NCBI GenBank assembly: GCA_020853755.1
Contig: JADYYG010000030.1
Span: 1 to 64,000, forward strand
Origin: Dehalococcoidia bacterium
Lineage (GTDB): Bacteria; Chloroflexota; Dehalococcoidia; Tepidiformales; Tepidiformaceae
Direction of reading: 5' to 3'
Length of the DNA: 64,000 bases
Positions 1 through 8,907 of this stretch are shown one piece after another (the first letter of the stretch is position 1; each line of letters starts with the position of its first letter). The notes beneath the pieces were generated by a model. That model did no database searches and was not told where the DNA came from. It saw only the letters and a list, made by a program, of their open reading frames with translations. The position numbers and the translations under genes were made by a program.

Positions 1-743
1 TCGAAGTCGCGCTGGGCGAGACCGACGAGATAGGCGCATTCGAGACAGGTGGCCTGGTTGCGCAGCGCGCGAGCCTGGTCCTCGCTCATGTCGATGACGT
101 CGGCGGCAGCGACCTTCACGTCCTTGAAGACGACTTCGGCCTGCTTGTCGCTGGCGATGGTCTTGAGGACCGTCACCGAGATGCCGGCCTGGTCGCGCGG
201 GACGATGCAGGTGCTCAGGCGGCCATCCGGCTTCCACGCCACCACGTGCAGGTAGTCCGCGACGTGGGCGTCAGGGACGAAGAGCTTGGTGCCGTTGAGG
301 ACGAAGTCGGAACCGCTGGCGGCGGCCTTCATCTCGATGCCTTCACGGTCCCAGCGGCCGCTCGGTTCGGTGATGGCGTAGGTGTGGATGGCGGTGCCAT
401 CGGCGATCTTCGGCAGGTATTTTGCCTTCTGATCGGCGCTGCCGGCAGCGATGAGTTCCGCGGCGCAGACGGCGTTCGGGATGAACGGGCCGGGGACGAG
501 TGCGCGGCCGAACTCTTCGACGAGCACGCAGAGGTCGAGGAAGGAGAAGCCGGCGCCGCCCTGATCCTCAGGGATCATGAGGCCCTGCCAGCCGAGGTCG
601 GCCATCTTCTTCCACAGAGCCGGGCTGTAGCCCTTCTCATCTTCTTCCATGGCGCGGACGTGCTCTTCCGGGCACTCCTTTTCGAGGAACTCACGGGCGG
701 AGTTCTTCAGAAGTTCTTGTTCTTCACTGAGGCCAAGATCCAT
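1..743 (-). CDS. acyl-CoA dehydrogenase, partial (3' end outside window)
   Basis: This is the N-terminal part of an FAD-dependent acyl-CoA dehydrogenase, which oxidises an acyl-CoA thioester to the trans-2-enoyl-CoA in the cytoplasm. I translated it by hand from an ATG at 743. It opens MDLGLSEEQELLKNSAREF, the usual first helix of the family, followed by WKKMADLGWQGLMIPEDQGG, and later has an AITEP segment where the family binds FAD. About 247 of a usual 380 residues are present and the frame stays open to base 1. The substrate cannot be told. An extended -10 promoter lies at 831-839, so it probably starts its own transcript rather than following acs. Confidence 0.9.
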   Translation of the reverse strand, partial: MDLGLSEEQELLKNSAREFLEKECPEEHVRAMEEDEKGYSPALWKKMADLGWQGLMIPEDQGGAGFSFLDLCVLVEEFGRALVPGPFIPNAVCAAELIAAGSADQKAKYLPKIADGTAIHTYAITEPSGRWDREGIEMKAAASGSDFVLNGTKLFVPDAHVADYLHVVAWKPDGRLSTCIVPRDQAGISVTVLKTIASDKQAEVVFKDVKVAAADVIDMSEDQARALRNQATCLECAYLVGLAQRDF

Positions 744-830
744 GCGTTACGTGTCCCTTTCGAGTGTGAACCGCGCTCGGGGCGCGAATGAGCCAACCCG
801 CTTGCACGGGCCGACGGCTATGCGGGCGGG

Positions 831-839
831 ATTGTAACA
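831..839 (-). promoter_or_regulatory. extended -10 promoter for the acyl-CoA dehydrogenase
   Basis: On the minus strand the bases read TGTTACAAT, an extended -10 element (TG, one base, then TACAAT). No convincing -35 lies upstream, as is common for extended -10 promoters. The predicted start of transcription is near 824, giving a leader of about 80 bases before the ATG at 743. Confidence 0.5.
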
Positions 840-885
840 GGATATTTCGCGGGGTGCGAACGACGCTCGCTTTTTCGCGTGAACA

Positions 886-2850
886 TCAGTCAGCCTTCGC
901 CGAACCCACGATGATGTCCTGGACGACCGCCGGATCCGCCAGTGTTGTGACGTCTCCCACGTTCTCCGGTTCGCCCTCGGCGATCTTGCGGAGGATGCGC
1001 CGCATGATCTTGCCCGAGCGCGTTTTGGGCAGCCCTTCGACGAACTGGATCTTGTCCGGCGTGGCAATGGGGCTGATGTCCTTGCGGACTGCATCACGAA
1101 GCGCTTTCGCCAGCTCGGGCGAACCCTTGTGCCCCGCGTTCAGGAGCACGTAGGCGTAGATGCCGGTGCCCTTCACATCGTGCGGATAACCGACGACGGC
1201 GGCTTCGGCGCAGGCTTCGTGGCCGACGAGGGCGCCTTCGATCTCCGCGGTGCCGAGACGGTGCCCGGCGACGTTGAGGACGTCGTCCACCCGGCCTGTG
1301 ATCCAGTAATACCCATCCTTATCTCGGAAGCAGCCGTCCCCGGTGAAGTACTTGCCCGGATACGTTGCGAGGTAAGTGAAGAGGAAGCGCTGGTGGTCGC
1401 CATAAACCGTGCGCATCATCCCCGGCCACGAACGCTTCAGACAGAGGCGGCCGCTCACGTTGTTGCCCTCGACCTCCGCGCCGCTTTCGTCAACGATGCA
1501 CGGTTCGATGCCGAAGAACGGGAGAGAGCCCGATCCGGGCTTCATCTCGGTCGCCCCGGCGAAGCCGGTGATGACGTGCCCGCCGGTTTCGGTCTGCCAA
1601 TACGTATCGACGATACTGCAGCGCCGCTCGCCGACGACGTTGAAATACCAGCGCCAGGCCTCCGGGTTGATCGGTTCACCCACACTGCCAAGCACGCGAA
1701 GGCTCGTGCGCTTGTAGGGCGTGACGAACTGGTCACCCTCACGGGCAATGGCGCGGATGGCGGTCGGCGCCGTGTAGAGGATGGTGATACCGAGCCGGTC
1801 AACCATATCCCAGTACCGCCCCGCATCCGGATAGGTCGGGATGGATTCGAACATAACGCTGGTGGCGCCGTTGCCGAGCGGTCCATAAACGATGTAGCTG
1901 TGGCCCGTGACCCAGCCCACATCAGCGGCGCAGCAGTAGATGTCGTCCTCGCGAAGGTCGAACACGTACTTGTGGCTGACCATGCAGTGGAGGAGGTAGC
2001 CGGCCTGGGTGTGCAGCACGCCCTTCGGCTTCCCGGTCGAACCGCTGGTGTAGAGGATGTAGAGCGGGTCCTCGCTATCCATCGATTCCGGCGCCGCCTC
2101 AGCCGGCTCGCCCGGAACGACGTCGTGCCACCAGCTGTCTCGGCCCGGAGTCATCTCTACTGCGCCGCCGGTGTGCCGGAAAACAATGGTGAACTCGATG
2201 CTGTGGCCCGGTTCTCGGAGCGCCTCGTCGACGTTCGCTTTGAGGGCGACTGGACGGCCGCCTCGCTTGCCCTCGTCCTGGGTGATGATCGCGCGGCAGA
2301 GGGAGTCGTCCACGCGGTCGCGAATGGAGCGCGGGCTGAAGCCGCCGAAGATGACCGAGTGCACGGCCCCGATGCGTGCGCAGGCGAGCATAGCTACGGC
2401 GAGTTCCGGCACCATGCCCATGTAGATAGCGACGCGATCGCCACGCTTGATGCCACGCTTGCGTAAGGCATTGGCGAGCCGGCAGGTCTCCTCGTACACC
2501 TGGCGGTAGGTCATCGAGCGGACGTTCCCCGGCTCGTCGCCTTCCATCAGGAGGGCGACTTTGTCGCCTTTCGTCGCGAGGTGGCGGTCGAGGCAGTTCA
2601 CGCTCACGTTGAGCTTGCCCCCGAGGAACCAGGCGATCTTCCCGGCCGGGAGGTCCTCCTCGCAGACCGTGTGGAACGGTTCGTCCCAGGTGATGAACTG
2701 GTTCGCCATTTCGGACCAGAACCCGTCGCGATCCTCGATGCTGCGGCGGTAGAGGCGTTCGTACTCCGCCTGGGAGGCGACGAGCGCGCCCTCCCGAACT
2801 CGCGCCGGCGGCGCATACTTCTCGTCGACGGGCAGGCCAACATCAGCCAT
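886..2850 (-). CDS. acs: acetyl-CoA synthetase
   Basis: AMP-forming acetate-CoA ligase, which activates acetate to acetyl-CoA through acetyl-adenylate in the cytoplasm. The 654-residue length is normal for the family. The N-terminal cap domain is followed by the ATP-binding loop YTSGSTGKPKG near residue 267, the YWQTETGG motif near 420, and the hinge and C-terminal domain ending in KTRSGKIMRRILR, whose lysine is the residue acetylated in known Acs proteins. The start is fixed by AGGAGG eight bases before the ATG. A TACAAT -10-like element lies about 55 bases upstream. It probably lets the cell use acetate. Its neighbours are other acyl-CoA genes, but the spacing suggests its own transcript. 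Confidence 0.96.
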   Translation of the reverse strand: MADVGLPVDEKYAPPARVREGALVASQAEYERLYRRSIEDRDGFWSEMANQFITWDEPFHTVCEEDLPAGKIAWFLGGKLNVSVNCLDRHLATKGDKVALLMEGDEPGNVRSMTYRQVYEETCRLANALRKRGIKRGDRVAIYMGMVPELAVAMLACARIGAVHSVIFGGFSPRSIRDRVDDSLCRAIITQDEGKRGGRPVALKANVDEALREPGHSIEFTIVFRHTGGAVEMTPGRDSWWHDVVPGEPAEAAPESMDSEDPLYILYTSGSTGKPKGVLHTQAGYLLHCMVSHKYVFDLREDDIYCCAADVGWVTGHSYIVYGPLGNGATSVMFESIPTYPDAGRYWDMVDRLGITILYTAPTAIRAIAREGDQFVTPYKRTSLRVLGSVGEPINPEAWRWYFNVVGERRCSIVDTYWQTETGGHVITGFAGATEMKPGSGSLPFFGIEPCIVDESGAEVEGNNVSGRLCLKRSWPGMMRTVYGDHQRFLFTYLATYPGKYFTGDGCFRDKDGYYWITGRVDDVLNVAGHRLGTAEIEGALVGHEACAEAAVVGYPHDVKGTGIYAYVLLNAGHKGSPELAKALRDAVRKDISPIATPDKIQFVEGLPKTRSGKIMRRILRKIAEGEPENVGDVTTLADPAVVQDIIVGSAKAD

Positions 2851-2903
2851 CTCTGGTCCCTCCTGAGTCCTTCTGCCGAAGGATGGTGTGCTGTTACGGC
2901 CGC

Positions 2904-2909
2904 ATTGTA
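2904..2909 (-). promoter_or_regulatory. -10-like element upstream of acs
   Basis: The minus strand reads TACAAT here, 54 bases before the acs start codon. There is no clear -35 and no TG extension. It lies just past the stop of the upstream methyltransferase, a sensible place for an acs promoter. Confidence 0.3.
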
Positions 2910-2928
2910 GCGAGTGGACCGGGAACTC

Positions 2929-3678
2929 TCAGGTAGGCAACCGGCCGACGAAGATGACGCCGCCGTCGGGGACTTCGCTGTGCACGAAGGGCGCGGTCCA
3001 CGCTTCGAAACCGGCCTCCCTGAGCGCGCGTAACCAGACCGCCTGGGGCAGGGCCCCGTTTACGTGGCGGTCGAACTCCACCCGGGGCGGCTGGCCATCG
3101 ATGTGGTAGAGGTAGGCGTAGTCCGCGAAGTACGTGTGGCTGCCCGGCGGGCCCGGCGTTGTCCATTCGAGGTAACGCATCGCCCGGCCTTCGCCGTCGT
3201 GACCGCCGTGGTCGGTCTCGAACGTCAGTGTCTCCGCCGTGGCGTCAGGGCAGACGACAACAACCCCGCCAGGGTCGCAGTGAGCACGGAGGGTCGCCGC
3301 GAGTCGCTGAACCTCATCCTCGCTGACGACGTAGCTGGCTGCGTCGTGGACGAAGACCACCTCGAAGGTGCGGCCGAGCCGCAGTTCCAGCATGTCTCCC
3401 CCAACGTGCTCCAGTTCGGGGTTGATGCGTTTGCTGAGCGCGAGCATCTGCTCCGAGCGGTCCGAAAGCACCACGTCGCCTTCGACCCACTGAGCATAGT
3501 GCGACGCGTTATTGCCGCCGCCCGAGCCGAGTTCGAGCCACGAGCGCGGTGTGCGACCGAGCGCGCCCGCGGCCGCGTGGAAGTAGAACGCCGCCTCCTC
3601 CGCGTACTCTTCGGGCGCGGTGAGCAGGTGGAACCAGTCCGCGAACTCGTGGTACATCCGCGGTCCGGCACTGGTCAT
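2929..3678 (-). CDS. class I SAM-dependent methyltransferase
   Basis: A 249-residue Rossmann-fold methyltransferase. Motif I is visible as LELGSGGGNNASHYAQ near residue 45 and is followed by an acidic strand end (VVLSDRSEQML); further on, FVHDAASYVV fits motif II. These mark the S-adenosylmethionine site; the substrate is unknown. The start is set by an ATGA overlap with the stop of the CoA-transferase upstream, so the two are almost certainly translationally coupled. Being third in a run of two family III CoA-transferases, it may act in the same acyl-CoA pathway, but nothing in the sequence identifies its product. Confidence 0.82.
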   Translation of the reverse strand: MTSAGPRMYHEFADWFHLLTAPEEYAEEAAFYFHAAAGALGRTPRSWLELGSGGGNNASHYAQWVEGDVVLSDRSEQMLALSKRINPELEHVGGDMLELRLGRTFEVVFVHDAASYVVSEDEVQRLAATLRAHCDPGGVVVVCPDATAETLTFETDHGGHDGEGRAMRYLEWTTPGPPGSHTYFADYAYLYHIDGQPPRVEFDRHVNGALPQAVWLRALREAGFEAWTAPFVHSEVPDGGVIFVGRLPT

Positions 3679-5003
3679 GGCACGCTCGGGTCGTACTCGG
3701 TGGCGATGTGCCCGCCGGCCTTCAGCGCTTCGAACTCCTCATCGGAAACTTTGAGGAGTTCGCGGTACACATAGTCGTTGTGCTCCCCGAACATGACCGG
3801 CGGCTGGTAGTACTCGATTGGCGTGGCGGGCATTTTCCACAAAGGTCCAACGTACTCGTAGGTTCCCGACGCCGGCTGTGTCTGCGATTTGAAGAAGTCG
3901 CGCGCTCGAAGGTGTGGCTCGTCGAACATCCGGGATGCTTCGAGAACGGGCGCTGCCGGGACACCAGCGGCCTGCAGCCGGTGCATCAGTTCGTAGTCAT
4001 CCTGCGTCGCCGTATAGGCGCCGATGAGGCCGTCCAGTTCATCGTGGTGTTCGAGACGGCCCGCATTGGTGGCGAACCTCGGGTCATTCGCCCACGCCGG
4101 GCTGCCGATAGCCTTCCCGAAGGCCTGCCATTGGGCGTCCGTCTCGATACTGATGGCGATCCAGCGGTCATCCATCGTCGAGGCGTCGCCGGGGCTGACG
4201 GTTGGGTAGACTCCCGCGGGTGCGCGCCCATGGACGTCGCGGTTGCCGTTGGCGCCCTGGACGACTCCGTTGAGGCTGTAGTCCATGATCGCCTGGGTAA
4301 ACATCGCGGCGGCGTTCTCGGCCTGGGCGATTTCGATGAGTTGGCCCTCGCCGGTACGATCCCGGTGCCAGATCGCGGTCATCACTGCGAAGGCGCCCTG
4401 CGCGCCGGCGAGGTAGTCGCCGGAGTAGATCGCGGTGTTCGACGACGGGTCGGCGTCGGCGTAGCCGCGGAGCAGGCTGTGACCCATCACCGCCTCGAGA
4501 TGGACGCCGAGAGCCCGGGCCCGGGCGTACGGGCCATCACTTCCATACGCGGGCACACGGACGAAAATGATCCTCGGGTTGGCTTCTTTCAGCCACTCGT
4601 ACGTGATGCCCAGGCCTTCCATCGTGCCCGTCGCGTTGTTCTCGTAGACGACGTCCGACTCGGCGACGAGCCGTTTCAAGATGTCGAGACCCTCGGGCCT
4701 GCGCAGGTCGACGGTGAAGCTCTTCTTGTTCCGGTAGAGACTGACGAAGGTCGGGTTGTAGTCCCAGGGGCGTTCGCCAGGGACGTTGTTCGGAAGCCCG
4801 CCAGCCCAGGCGATGCCGTTCGTGAGGAGAATCTGCGGCGGCCGGGCGATGGCGCCGCGGGTCATCGGCTGGAAGACGAACGGGTTCTCCGGCTTGATAA
4901 CCTCTGCGCCGAGGTCGCCGAGCATCATCGTGGCGTAAGGCCCAGCCCAGACGACGCAGAGGTCGATGACGCGGATGCCTTCGAGTGGCTTCGGTGTCGT
5001 CAC
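3675..5003 (-). CDS. family III CoA-transferase (CaiB/BaiF type)
   Basis: Cytoplasmic CoA-transferase of the CaiB/BaiF family, which moves CoA between carboxylic acids through an aspartyl-CoA thioester. The family opening is visible: LEGIRVIDLCVVWAGPYATM, then LGDLGAEVIKPENP. The GTG at 5003 is chosen because homology begins right after it and it overlaps the upstream stop as GTGA; the open frame extends 130 codons further but that part is not family-like. Length is 442 residues, a little above the usual 400. It has an ATGA overlap with the methyltransferase downstream. Its two-gene pairing with another family III protein suggests a heteromeric enzyme or two steps of one pathway; the substrates are unknown. 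Confidence 0.88.
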   Translation of the reverse strand: MTTPKPLEGIRVIDLCVVWAGPYATMMLGDLGAEVIKPENPFVFQPMTRGAIARPPQILLTNGIAWAGGLPNNVPGERPWDYNPTFVSLYRNKKSFTVDLRRPEGLDILKRLVAESDVVYENNATGTMEGLGITYEWLKEANPRIIFVRVPAYGSDGPYARARALGVHLEAVMGHSLLRGYADADPSSNTAIYSGDYLAGAQGAFAVMTAIWHRDRTGEGQLIEIAQAENAAAMFTQAIMDYSLNGVVQGANGNRDVHGRAPAGVYPTVSPGDASTMDDRWIAISIETDAQWQAFGKAIGSPAWANDPRFATNAGRLEHHDELDGLIGAYTATQDDYELMHRLQAAGVPAAPVLEASRMFDEPHLRARDFFKSQTQPASGTYEYVGPLWKMPATPIEYYQPPVMFGEHNDYVYRELLKVSDEEFEALKAGGHIATEYDPSVP

Positions 5004-6199
5004 GCGGTTCCTCCTGAGGCGGCGGTGATGGCAGATGGGGAGAGCCCGGCTTCCCCAAGGACTTCCGCGGTGTGCTGGCCGAGCAGCGGCGCTGCCCGCC
5101 GGAGTTGCCAGCCGCCCTTCTCCATGCGCAGCGGCCGTCCGGGAATGGTCACCTCGCCCAGTTCGGTGTGCTCGGTCTTCGACCAGAAGCCACGCGCCCG
5201 GAACGCCTCGTCGGTGAACATGTCCTCCATCGTGAACATCGGGCCGCACATGACTTTGGCGGCGCGAGCCGCTTCCCAGATCTCCCGTTTGGTCCGCTCG
5301 ATGCACCAGGCGATGAAGTTGCCGTTCCAGTCCTCGATGACCGCCGGATTCATACGCTGAACCGGGTCGCTGTAGCGCGGATCGGCCAGCCATTCGGCGT
5401 TGCCGAGCATTGCTGCGATGCGGTCAGGACGGAGGCCCGCGTTGGTGAAGTCGACGTAGCCGTCGGCGCAGGGGTAGATGCCCTGGGGCATCCCGCCGCC
5501 GTGGCTGGCCAGACGGAGGGTCTTGCGGCCGCTGAACTGGAAGGCGATCGCTGTCGCATGCCGGCGGTCCACGCCGCCGAAGTGCGTCTCGGCCAGGGAT
5601 ATGTCGACGTGCTGGCCGATGCCGTGCCGCTTCGAGGCGAAGAGCGCGCCCATCATGCCAACGGCAATCGCTGAGCCGGACTCGAAGAGTGCCGCGGTGC
5701 CGGCCATTTTCACGGGTTCGCGGTCGGTTTCGCCCATCGAGTACATCTCGCCTGCGAAGGCGTAAAGCACCAGGTCAGAAAGAAGGTAGTCACGGTAGGG
5801 TCCGGTCTGCCCGAAGTTCGAGACCGAGATGAAGGGCAGCGACGGGTTGATGTCGCGGAAGAAGCCATAGCCCGCTCCGAGCGCCTCCAGCTTCCCCGGC
5901 GCGAAGCTCTCGATGACGACGTCCGCTGTCTTCGCCAGGGCCGCGAGCGCTTCGATGCCTTCCGGGCGCTTGAGGTCCAGCACGACTGACCGCTTGTTGC
6001 AGTTGAGGTAGAAAAACGTCCCGGAACGCTCCGGGTTCTCGATTCCGCCCTGGAACGGGGGCAACCCGCGAGCGATGTCGCCGCCGGGGCGTTCGATCTT
6101 GATGACATCGGCGCCGAAGTCCGCGAACAGCCGGGTGGCATACGGTCCGGCGATGTGGTGGGTGAGGTCCAGGACGCGCACATTGTCGAGTGCCTGCAC
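5000..6199 (-). CDS. family III CoA-transferase (CaiB/BaiF type), first gene of operon
   Basis: Second CaiB/BaiF CoA-transferase, 399 residues. The family signature DLTHHIAGPYATRLFADFGA is near residue 10, followed by IKIERPGGDIARGLPPF. The GTG start at 6199 is preferred over the longer open frame because GGAGG lies six bases upstream and homology starts at once. Its stop overlaps the next GTG, so the two CoA-transferases and the methyltransferase form one coupled operon. The two transferases share the fold but are clearly different sequences, which fits a heterodimer or separate substrates. The operon diverges from the CoA-hydrolase/transferase gene at 6335. Confidence 0.88.
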   Translation of the reverse strand: MQALDNVRVLDLTHHIAGPYATRLFADFGADVIKIERPGGDIARGLPPFQGGIENPERSGTFFYLNCNKRSVVLDLKRPEGIEALAALAKTADVVIESFAPGKLEALGAGYGFFRDINPSLPFISVSNFGQTGPYRDYLLSDLVLYAFAGEMYSMGETDREPVKMAGTAALFESGSAIAVGMMGALFASKRHGIGQHVDISLAETHFGGVDRRHATAIAFQFSGRKTLRLASHGGGMPQGIYPCADGYVDFTNAGLRPDRIAAMLGNAEWLADPRYSDPVQRMNPAVIEDWNGNFIAWCIERTKREIWEAARAAKVMCGPMFTMEDMFTDEAFRARGFWSKTEHTELGEVTIPGRPLRMEKGGWQLRRAAPLLGQHTAEVLGEAGLSPSAITAASGGTA

Positions 6200-6334
6200 G
6201 AGCGCCTCCGAAAGGTGATTGGCTGACCGTGGTGGTCGGCCGCACTCTATCAGAGGCGGCGAACCGGGCGCATCCCGGCGTGTTTCGCCGGCCACCCGTA
6301 GAATCCGGCCTCAGCTATCCCCGGAGGCCCTCCT

Positions 6335-7804
6335 ATGACCGTCCGTTACCAGGACTGGCGCGATGACTACCAGTCGCGCCTGAAGACAGCTGACCAGGCC
6401 GTGGAACTCATCAACGAAGGCGACCTGGTCTCGATCACCATCCTTTGCCCGGCGCCGCTGCTGACCGCGTTCATTGCCCGGGCCCAGAAGGTGTCGCGGG
6501 TCGATTTCCGCACACTGGCGCCGGGAAACCCGGACCTCTTCAATCCAGCAGCTTTCAACGGCGAGAAAGAGATCGAGATCTTCATCGGCGATGCGCTGCG
6601 CCCGGCGCATGACGCGAAAGTCGCGACCTACCTGCCAAACACGTTCATGCTCGGCATGAAGGCCTTCGATGCCGGACGCAGCGAGGCACGGATGCCCGAC
6701 GTGTTTCTCACGCCATGCAGTCCGCCGAACGAGCAGGGCTACGTCCACTTCGGCCCACACATGTGGCAGCGGAAGTCCTATGCCCAGCGCTGCAAGAAGA
6801 CGATTGCCATCGTCGATCCGAACATGTCGATGGTTCACGGCGATGTCTGGATGCACGTCAGCGAGATCGACACCTTCATCGAAGGCGCCATCGCGCGCGT
6901 CGATTTCGCCGCCGTCGAAGAACGGATTCGAACGCTCTCGCCAGAACCGTTCCGGGAGGAGCTTCTGGACCTGCTCGGGAAGACCACGCCCGAACAGCTC
7001 AGCCTTGTGGAGCAGATGTTCCACGCGTTCCCGCCCGACATGCTGAAGACGTCGCTCGGTATGGTGCCCATCGACCCTGCGGCGCAGAGCATCGCCGACC
7101 ATCTCCGGCAGATTATTCGTGACGGCGACACGATCCAGGTCGGCGTTGGGCAGCCGAGTTCGCTCATGTTCAAGGCGGGCGCCTTTGACGACGCAAAGCA
7201 CCTCGGGATTCACACGGAGCTGGGGTCGCCCGGGCTCGCGAAGCTCTGGGCGCGCGGCATCGTCGACGGCTCGCGGAAGACGCTGTTCCCTGGCAAGTCC
7301 GTCGCTGTCGCCTGGTCCGGCTGTGACGGCGAGGACTTCAAGATCATCGCCAACAACCCGGCGTTCGAACTGCATCAGCCCGAAAACATCCTGAACCCGG
7401 CGTTCATGTCGCAGAACCACCAGATGACCTCGATCAACAGCGCGATCGCGGTCGACCTGCTCGGCCAGATCGCCAGCGAGGACCGCTTTGGCGGGCACAT
7501 GGTCAACGGCACCGGCGGCCAGCCGGACACCCACATCTCCGCCGCGCTCTGCAAGGACGGCCGGGCGGTCACCGTCATGCGTTCGACGGCCCTTGAAGGG
7601 TCGATCTCCAAGGTGGTCGCAAAGCACGACGCGGGCACGCTCGTCACGATTCCGCGGTACCTCGCCGACACGATAATCACCGAGTGGGGTGTCGCGCGGT
7701 TGCTGGACAAGAACCATCGCCAGCGCGCTGAGGAACTCATCGCCGTCGCGCATCCTGACTTCCGGGCCGAACTGCGGAAAGAGGCGACGGAACTCTGGGG
7801 TTAG
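6335..7804 (+). CDS. acetyl-CoA hydrolase/transferase family protein
   Basis: A 489-residue member of the acetyl-CoA hydrolase/CoA-transferase (family I) group, which includes succinyl-CoA:acetate and 4-hydroxybutyrate CoA-transferases. Visible family features are GVGQPSSLM near residue 270, HTELGSPG a little later, where the family places its catalytic glutamate, and the glycine-rich NGTGGQPDTH near 390, followed by GRAVTVMRSTA. An SD-like GGAGG lies shortly before the ATG. The actual acid pair cannot be assigned. Its 3' end overlaps the stop of the convergent membrane-protein gene by four bases, so no terminator separates them. Confidence 0.85.
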   Translation: MTVRYQDWRDDYQSRLKTADQAVELINEGDLVSITILCPAPLLTAFIARAQKVSRVDFRTLAPGNPDLFNPAAFNGEKEIEIFIGDALRPAHDAKVATYLPNTFMLGMKAFDAGRSEARMPDVFLTPCSPPNEQGYVHFGPHMWQRKSYAQRCKKTIAIVDPNMSMVHGDVWMHVSEIDTFIEGAIARVDFAAVEERIRTLSPEPFREELLDLLGKTTPEQLSLVEQMFHAFPPDMLKTSLGMVPIDPAAQSIADHLRQIIRDGDTIQVGVGQPSSLMFKAGAFDDAKHLGIHTELGSPGLAKLWARGIVDGSRKTLFPGKSVAVAWSGCDGEDFKIIANNPAFELHQPENILNPAFMSQNHQMTSINSAIAVDLLGQIASEDRFGGHMVNGTGGQPDTHISAALCKDGRAVTVMRSTALEGSISKVVAKHDAGTLVTIPRYLADTIITEWGVARLLDKNHRQRAEELIAVAHPDFRAELRKEATELWG

Positions 7805-8823
7805 GCGCCCGCGTTTGTCAGGTCAGCCTCAGCCGTTTCTGGCTCTCGCCGGAGCGCGCCGAGGTTGAAGCTAAGTTGCTCCCGGCCGAACAGAAGGAAC
7901 GCTGCGCCAATCAGGCTCACCGGGACCACGTTCACAAGGTGGGCGAGGATGGCGAAGCTCAGTGCTGTTCCGCTCGCGACGTGGAACGGGAGAAGCGAGA
8001 GTGTTGCCGCGGCGTGGAATACGCCCACGTACCCCGGTGATGACGGGATGAGCATCGCGAGGTTCGTTGTGCAGGTCAGCAGCACGGCGACGGCGATTGG
8101 CGCGTCGATGTGGCAGGCCCGCATCAGCAGGTAGTTGATTGCGAACGCGCCAATCCACGCGCCCCAGGACCAGCCCCAGATGGAGACGACATGGCGGCGC
8201 GAGAACAGTTGGCGGAAGCCTTCGGAAAACGAGGCCGCTTCCTCTCGAAGGCGGCCGTTGCCCGGCACGAGTGCGTCGAGGTGGCCCCGGTGCGCGAGCC
8301 TGCCGAGGTGCCGCCGGAAAAGCGTGGCCACCAGCGCCAGCAGCACCACCATGGCTACGACCAGCCATGCGAACTCGAGGATGTCCTTGTAAGCGGCCGG
8401 CACTGGCAAGAACGGGCTGACGATCAGGAACCCTGCGAGCAGCGTGACGGTGTCGGTTACGCGTTCCGTCAGAAGTGACGAAAGGACGTGCCCAAAGCGA
8501 ACCCCAGGCTGGCGGGTGGTCATGGCCACGCGCGCGACGTCGCCGAGTCGGGCCGGGAGCACGTTGTTCAAGAGGAAGCTGATGTGGAGGATCCGGTAGA
8601 GCCGCGGAGTCGTGACGCCTGACCCATCGGGCAGGAGGAGACGCCAGCGCACTGTCTTGGCGATGAGCGAGGCCACGAGGCAGGTGACGGCAAGCCCGAT
8701 GAAGAGCGGGTCAGCGGACTTGAGAGCCGCCTGCGTGCTGGACCAGGGGATGAGCCGAAAGAGCAGTCCCGCACAGGCTGCGGTGATGGCGAGGCCAAGA
8801 AGGAATCGTCCGATGGATCTCAT
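7801..8823 (-). CDS. UPF0104/AglD-type integral membrane protein (lysylphosphatidylglycerol synthase transmembrane-like)
   Basis: A multi-spanning membrane protein of 340 residues with about eight hydrophobic segments. It carries the family motifs NNVLPARLGDVAR near residue 95, ERVTDTV near 125 and PSSPGYVGVFHAA near 275, as found in AglD/UPF0104 proteins and in the membrane half of lysylphosphatidylglycerol synthases. Known members handle lipid or polyprenyl-linked substrates; no aminoacyl-transferase domain is present here. The ATG at 8823 puts the first membrane segment at the N-terminus; GATTAT eight bases upstream could be a -10 for a leaderless message. It is divergent from a PAP2-type gene, which fits a role in envelope lipids. 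Confidence 0.8.
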   Translation of the reverse strand: MRSIGRFLLGLAITAACAGLLFRLIPWSSTQAALKSADPLFIGLAVTCLVASLIAKTVRWRLLLPDGSGVTTPRLYRILHISFLLNNVLPARLGDVARVAMTTRQPGVRFGHVLSSLLTERVTDTVTLLAGFLIVSPFLPVPAAYKDILEFAWLVVAMVVLLALVATLFRRHLGRLAHRGHLDALVPGNGRLREEAASFSEGFRQLFSRRHVVSIWGWSWGAWIGAFAINYLLMRACHIDAPIAVAVLLTCTTNLAMLIPSSPGYVGVFHAAATLSLLPFHVASGTALSFAILAHLVNVVPVSLIGAAFLLFGREQLSFNLGALRREPETAEADLTNAGA

Positions 8824-8894
8824 GTGCTTCGATAATCGGCCCAATACGGTAAGGATCTCATACTCTCGCGCTTCCGTCAGCGGGCAATAGTCCG

Positions 8895-8900
8895 TACGCT
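8895..8900 (+). promoter_or_regulatory. -10-like TACGCT seven bases before a start codon
   Basis: TACGCT ends seven bases before the ATG at 8908, the spacing expected if transcription starts at or beside the start codon. A GGAG two bases before the ATG is too close to be a normal ribosome site. One of a repeated set in this window. Confidence 0.35.
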
Positions 8901-8907
8901 CGGAGTA

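Noticed and set aside
1129-2466. Long plus-strand frame opposite acs
   Set aside because: It is a mirror of the acs codon pattern; its product has no family feature, while acs has every motif.
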